DNA of 64,000 nucleotides from assembly GCA_905250125.1 (NCBI GenBank), contig CAJNOL010000452.1, forward strand, positions 62,001 to 126,000, read 5' to 3'. The stretch comes from Rotaria sordida. Taxonomy: Eukaryota; Rotifera; Eurotatoria; Philodinida; Philodinidae. This document shows positions 59,864 to 64,000 of this stretch, piece after piece. The notes below the pieces were generated by a model. It saw nothing but the letters and a program-made list of their open reading frames with translations, was not told where the DNA came from and ran no database searches. Positions within the stretch are counted from its first letter, which is position 1; every line of letters begins with the position of its first letter. Position numbers and translations under genes: made by a program.

Positions 59864-62800
59864 ATGGTAAGTTTTACAATATTTCATAGTTTTTCATATC
59901 ATATAAAAAAACCAAATTTTGTGTTTTTAGGATTTTTCGAAATTTTTCGATGATGAATTTAATGTTATCGACTGGCTTAATCAAGCATTTCGATTACAAA
60001 AAGAATCGAATCAAAATATCGATAATTATACAGGAACATTAATAACAAAATTACAAATGTATATTCAAGAAATGAATAATTCTATTGAAGAAACAAGTCA
60101 ACAAGCTGTTCAACAATTTCCTCGGTTAATATTTACAAATTGTACTTAATTTCATTGACAAAAAATAAATCTGTTTCTTTTTTTTTTAAATTTTTATCGT
60201 AGAGTTCTTCGTGAAATTGATGTTCTTAGACATGAAGCAACTTTATTACAAGAACAAATGCGTACAGTACGAGGTGATATTCAAAAAGTGAATCAAGATA
60301 CAGCTGATGGAATGCGAAATTTAATCCAATTAGATTCAGTTAAAAATCGTATTCAATCAGCATCGAAAGCATTACAAGAAGCAGATAATTGGGTTACATT
60401 ATCAGCTCAAATTGAAGATACATTTGAATCGAAAGATACTGTACAAGTATGAAATCAATATCTAACTTGAAGTTGATTAGAAGATTTTTATTAGAGTTAA
60501 CCGAATTTCGAGGTCGAGTTTGAGTGTTTGTTTTTTTGTTTTTGGGAATTAATGAACGAAAAAGAAAACAAGAAAATGCTGGAGAAGATTGAAAATTTTC
60601 CTAAGATTGAAGGGTTCGCATCTACTTGGAATAATTATTTAAATATTAAATTTTATTCGTTTTGTTTATTCTAATTTAGATAGCAACAAAATTAATAGCT
60701 ATGCAACAATCATTAAAAATTCTTACCGATGTTCCTGATTATGCTGATCGTGTTAATCGATTAGAACTATTAAAAAATCGTCTTGAAGCTTTGATAAGTC
60801 CAGCAGTGGTAGTTGCTTTTAATACGCAAGATGTTGGTATGAATATACATATATATCTATATGATTATTATTTAGATTTTTATTTATTTTATAATATTAG
60901 ACAAATCTTTTTTTTTTGGACGATTTTATTTTAAGTATAACTTTCTTATAAAGTTGACCTTTGATATATAACAATCTGAAGTAGTTTGCTTTTATTGAAA
61001 AATCTTTTAAATTGAGTTATTATTCTCTAAAAGCAAAATGTTTATGAAGTGCAATACTTGTTTTATGATAGATCTCATATGAACTTCTCATCATTTTTAT
61101 ATAATTTTTAATTTGTCTTTTTTAAATATCATATTCAAGAGAGTGACTGACGCTGTATAACATAGCAGATGATTTAAAGTTTCCTGAAAAGTACTCTTCG
61201 ATTTTGAGAGATCATTTTCTGAAAAATTTGCAACGTAAGACACTCTTTCAAATATGATATTTGGAAAGAAAAATTATTCATTATATAAAAACGATAAAGA
61301 GTTCATATGAAATCTATCATAAAATAAACGTTTCACTTCATGAACATTTTGTTTTTAGAAAGTTTTAGTTATCAAAGTATTAGTTTGTGTTTTGTTCTTT
61401 CTATTTATATGGTTTCAGGTCTTTTGAACAATGTGTGAAAGAAAATAAAAACTCCGTCTAAAAGATTGTTCAATAATACTTAACATTTAGGGATGAAATT
61501 TTCTGTGGACCTAGTATAAATATTGGAAAGGAAGAATAACCCTACCTTTCGGCTAGAGTGTTGCTTAGTGGCAGGTTCATTAGCCTGATATCTTCCTTAC
61601 AGTTAATACTAGCTGTAATTCTGAACAGAAGGCTGGTCGGATGTAGAATTCTTGGACTCTATTGCTTCAGATTCTCATACACATTTACTAATCACATACT
61701 AGTCACAATGGCAGATGTATGTCACAACTTAGTCAGCATACTATTAGACGGGTGATCTGAAACAAAGAGTCCTTAGTAACTTATCCAGGATCATTTCATT
61801 GCTAGACATATCGTGGTTCAAGCACAGTATTTATTATATACGCGTCGAATAGCGTGACCACTCACGAGGGATCCTCTTTCAGCGCCCCCCCCCCCCCCCC
61901 CCCCGTCCAATTTCAATGATTCTTTTGCTTATAGATATTACATAGTGTTCTAGTAAAATACTAAAAGAATTTGCATTCCTATTGAGATTTGATTGATCTA
62001 TCGAATTTTTAATATGTCTATTTTCTAGAGACTCCATGTTTTTGGAAAAACTCGTATTTTCAAGTTTTGATCTGAAACTTGGTACATAGAGAGAGCTCAA
62101 CTAGACTAGTTTCTATAAAAAAAATTCATAAGTTTAGAACAAAGTCTCTTCGAGATATGAAGCTTTTGAAAAGTTCATGTTCTATACACTATCTATGGAA
62201 AAAGGCTTTTATCTTAAAAGTTCCATATCTCTGAGAGATTTTGTTCAAAACTTATAATTTTTTTTTACGGAAACTAGCCTAGTCAAGGTCTCTAGATGCA
62301 TCAAGCTTCAGATCACAATTCGAATATACGAGTTTTCTGAAAACCTAGGACATCTAGAAAATAGATATATTAAAAATTCGATACCTTAGTGAAATGTCAA
62401 TAGGAACGTAAATCCTTTTAGAATTTTTATTAGAACACTACGCAGTATCTATAAGCAGAAAAAAGCCGTTGAAATTAGAATAGGGCATTTTAAGACGTTT
62501 CCTCGTCAGTCATGATCACCATAAATACTGACCATACTTTCGATATAAACCATATTTCGAAAGGTAATTTTATGGGAAAGTTATACTTAAAATAAAATCT
62601 TCCAGAAAAATAATGTTCAGTATCGTTTATAAAAATTATCTATAGAAATGGCTCGATCATTTGCACAAGTATTTCAATCGATGGATCGTGCACAACAATT
62701 AGAAGATTTATACGTGACATCCGTTAAAGTAATAATTTTTTTTTTCTACACTAACAAGTTTTTATTTTTCACTTCGTCTTTTTAACCGAAAACAAAAATC

Positions 62801-63185
62801 AAAACATATGGAAATTGTTATTTACTATTTTAGACTCGCCTTGATGCACGTATTAAAGAAATAATTGATAGTACTAATGGCGAACATGAATCAATTTTTA
62901 TTGCAATTTATGATTATTTATTGAATGTTTGGCAAGATGAGGTACAAAAAAAGAAAGACTTCTATATATAGTCTTTTTTTTTTATTGTTTGTTGTTTTAT
63001 TGTTTTTATAGATACGTTGGTCTACAAAAATTTTTAACCATCCAAATCGTGTTACACTATCAATTATATTAAATGGTCTTAAAATTTTTCATAGTAAATA
63101 TAAAAATCAATTTAATACAGAACTACAACGTCAACAAACAATATCATCAAAAAACCGACTCGATATATTAATTGCATGTAAACGA
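59864..63185 (+). CDS. COG7: Conserved oligomeric Golgi complex subunit 7 (COG7), 5' part, 7 exons seen
   Basis: Subunit of the COG tethering complex for retrograde intra-Golgi vesicles. Coding exons: 59864-59866 (ATG only), 59931-60124, 60203-60446, 60680-60836, 62646-62728, 62834-62941, 63012-63185, or 321 codons ending in phase 0 at a GTAAGT donor. The sequence follows human COG7 closely: MDFSKFF.DEFNVIDWLNQAF, KLQMYIQEMNNSIEETSQQA, VLREIDVLRHEA, ALQEADNWVTLSAQIEDTF, TKLIAMQQSLKIL, DYADRVNRLELLKNRLEALI and ARSFAQVFQSMDRAQQLEDL. The remaining 400-450 residues are not found before the window end, so the gene continues past 64000. The antisense NHL gene at 63332 then lies in its next intron. 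The start codon alone forms the first coding exon (ATG|GTAAGT). Intron 4 (1.8 kb) is filled by two foldback elements and a SINE. Confidence 0.93.
61029..61359. mobile_element. Foldback element in COG7 intron 4
   Basis: Arms of about 115 bp: AAAGCAAAATGTTTATGAAG at the left and the complement of CTTCATGAACATTTTGTTTT at the right, continuing through TTTTATGATAGAT(C/T)TCATATG. The loop is about 61150-61240. Non-coding, MITE-like. Confidence 0.7.
61529..61875 (-). mobile_element. Second SINE copy, reverse orientation, COG7 intron 4
   Basis: Read on the minus strand it follows the 54235 SINE from GTGAGTGGTCACGCTATTCG through CTTGAACC and GATCACCCGTCTAATAG to CTGTTCAGAATTACAGCTAG and the 3' part GCCGAAAGGTAGGG. 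It is more diverged, with the A box altered, so it is an older insertion. Target duplications are not obvious. Confidence 0.75.
61885..61904. repeat. Poly-C run (20 C)
   Basis: Twenty consecutive C at the junction between the SINE copy and the foldback element; unusual in this AT-rich sequence. The exact length may be a sequencing artefact. Confidence 0.8.
61905..62490. mobile_element. Foldback element, same family as 8236-9420
   Basis: Arms of about 270 bp: GCTTATAGATATTACATAGT at the left and, complemented at the right, GCTTATAGATACTGCGTAGT; then ATCGAATTTTTAATATGTCT against ATCGAATTTTTAATATATCT. The segment TAGTGTTCTA(A/G)TAAAA followed by TTCCTATTGA is shared with foldback element 1 in THOC5, proving a dispersed family. 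Confidence 0.75.
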
Positions 63186-63331
63186 GTAAGTTATAGAAAA
63201 GTAAAAAAAAGAAAAAGAAAAAGAAAATTAAAAGTGCCAAGTTAAACTCTACGAAGTATTTAGAATAAATAAAGCATTTATAACGCACATGCAAAAATCT
63301 ATGACTATTGTTTTTTGTTTTTCTATTCATA

Positions 63332-64000
63332 TTATTTTGCTGCTTCTGATTTTGATGCTTCTTGTTGTTTAAAAAAGCTTATAGAATTATTATCTCGATC
63401 ACCAATAATTAATGTTTGGTCACGTTTCATTGCTAAACCACTAGGACCTTTTAAATCTTTACCACGCCAATAAGATATTATTTCATTATCTTGATCATCT
63501 TGAATATTTGATCGTCTTTCAACTGAACGTGCTTCAGGATCTGAATAACAAACTGTTAACCAATTACCATCATCATCTAATAATATTCCATGTGGAATAC
63601 TTAATTTAGCGTCAACAATTGGTTTACTGCGTGTATCATTATCATAAATTTTTTGTATATAACCCATTTTATCAAATACATAAACAGCACCACGATAATT
63701 TGGTGCATCTTCACATGTAACAGCACATTGATTATTTGCATTAACAGCTATAAAATTTGGTTTCACTTTATGGTATGTTTGTTGCCATCGTGTTAAATAC
63801 CAACGACGATTAACAAAACGGAAATCAGGTGAAAAAACACATATTCGATGATTCCATGTGTCACACATATAAATTTCGCTAAAGATAAATAAATAAATAA
63901 ATATATATCGAAACAAAATATATCTAAACAAATATCAATGTACCCATTCGTTGGATCGACAGTAATACCACTTGGTAAATTAAATCGATTATTTGCATGA
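63332..64000 (-). CDS. NHL-repeat protein, 3' part, antisense within COG7
   Basis: Last exon 63878-63332 (stop TAA at 63332) and the start of the preceding exon (64000-63944), joined in frame by a 65-bp GT-AG intron. The gene continues beyond the window. It encodes NHL beta-propeller blades: NLPSGITVDPTNGEIYMCD, then TWNHRICVFSPDFRFV, IPHGILLDDDGNWLTVCYSD and SGLAMKRDQTLIIGDRDNNS, ending SISFFKQQEASKSEAAK. Blade for blade it resembles the C-terminal half of the TRIM-NHL gene inside THOC5 (GDRDNNSISFFK against TDVGNNTVQFYEK). Whether it has RING and B-box exons upstream cannot be seen. Its stop lies 146 bp from the end of COG7 exon 7. Confidence 0.8.

Overview
This is a eukaryotic, AT-rich, intron-containing window, most likely from a bdelloid rotifer. 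The reasons are very short GT-AG introns (about 45-80 bp) mixed with a few transposon-swollen ones, animal orthologues (THOC5, TPST, CHPF, actin, HMG-CoA reductase, COG7), a TPR protein with an N-terminal half of a kind I associate with rotifer ADP-ribosyltransferases, and several blocks of degenerate TGTGGG repeat, the telomeric unit I recall for bdelloids. Species assignment is inference. One assembly gap (run of N) lies at 26089-26384.

Layout. 0.6-2.8 kb: two tandem, distantly related coiled-coil genes on the minus strand. 4.1-13.5 kb: a complete 14-exon THOC5 (plus). Its second intron contains a complete antisense RING/B-box/NHL (TRIM-NHL) gene, and two later introns carry three long foldback elements. 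13.7-16.2 kb: tyrosylprotein sulfotransferase, only 140 bp after THOC5. 17.5-29 kb: an accessory, subtelomere-like island with a foldback element, decayed gene pieces, head-to-head telomere-like blocks, a broken metallo-beta-lactamase-fold gene, an intact intronless ankyrin/cGAS-like nucleotidyltransferase gene, minisatellites beside the gap, and a broken PARP-type gene. 29.7-34.3 kb: an 8-exon chondroitin polymerizing factor gene (minus). 34.3-39.9 kb: gene-poor, with a decayed mariner-like transposase. 40-42.3 kb: ART-like/TPR protein. 44.2-45.6 kb: five-exon actin (minus). 47-50.4 kb: MITE-like elements and an Asn/Ser/Gln-rich orphan gene whose short intron holds a hAT remnant with a perfect 8-bp target duplication. 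50.4-56 kb: HMG-CoA reductase (minus), with a TIR element in one intron and a tRNA-derived SINE (13-bp target duplication) in another. 59.9 kb to the end: the first seven coding exons of COG7 (plus), followed by an antisense NHL gene that appears to lie inside the next COG7 intron.

The housekeeping genes are intact: coding lengths from my exon joins are multiples of three for THOC5 (638 aa), TRIM-NHL (731 aa), TPST (378 aa), CHPF (805 aa), ART/TPR (767 aa), actin (376 aa), the orphan (454 aa) and HMGCR (752 aa). By contrast, most genes in the 17-29 kb island are broken. The exception is the 709-aa ankyrin plus cGAS-like receptor, which keeps the GS motif and three acidic metal ligands and is the best candidate for an undescribed (innate immune) system. 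The second notable pattern is that paralogous NHL genes sit antisense inside introns of two unrelated conserved genes (THOC5 and COG7) with nearly the same geometry.
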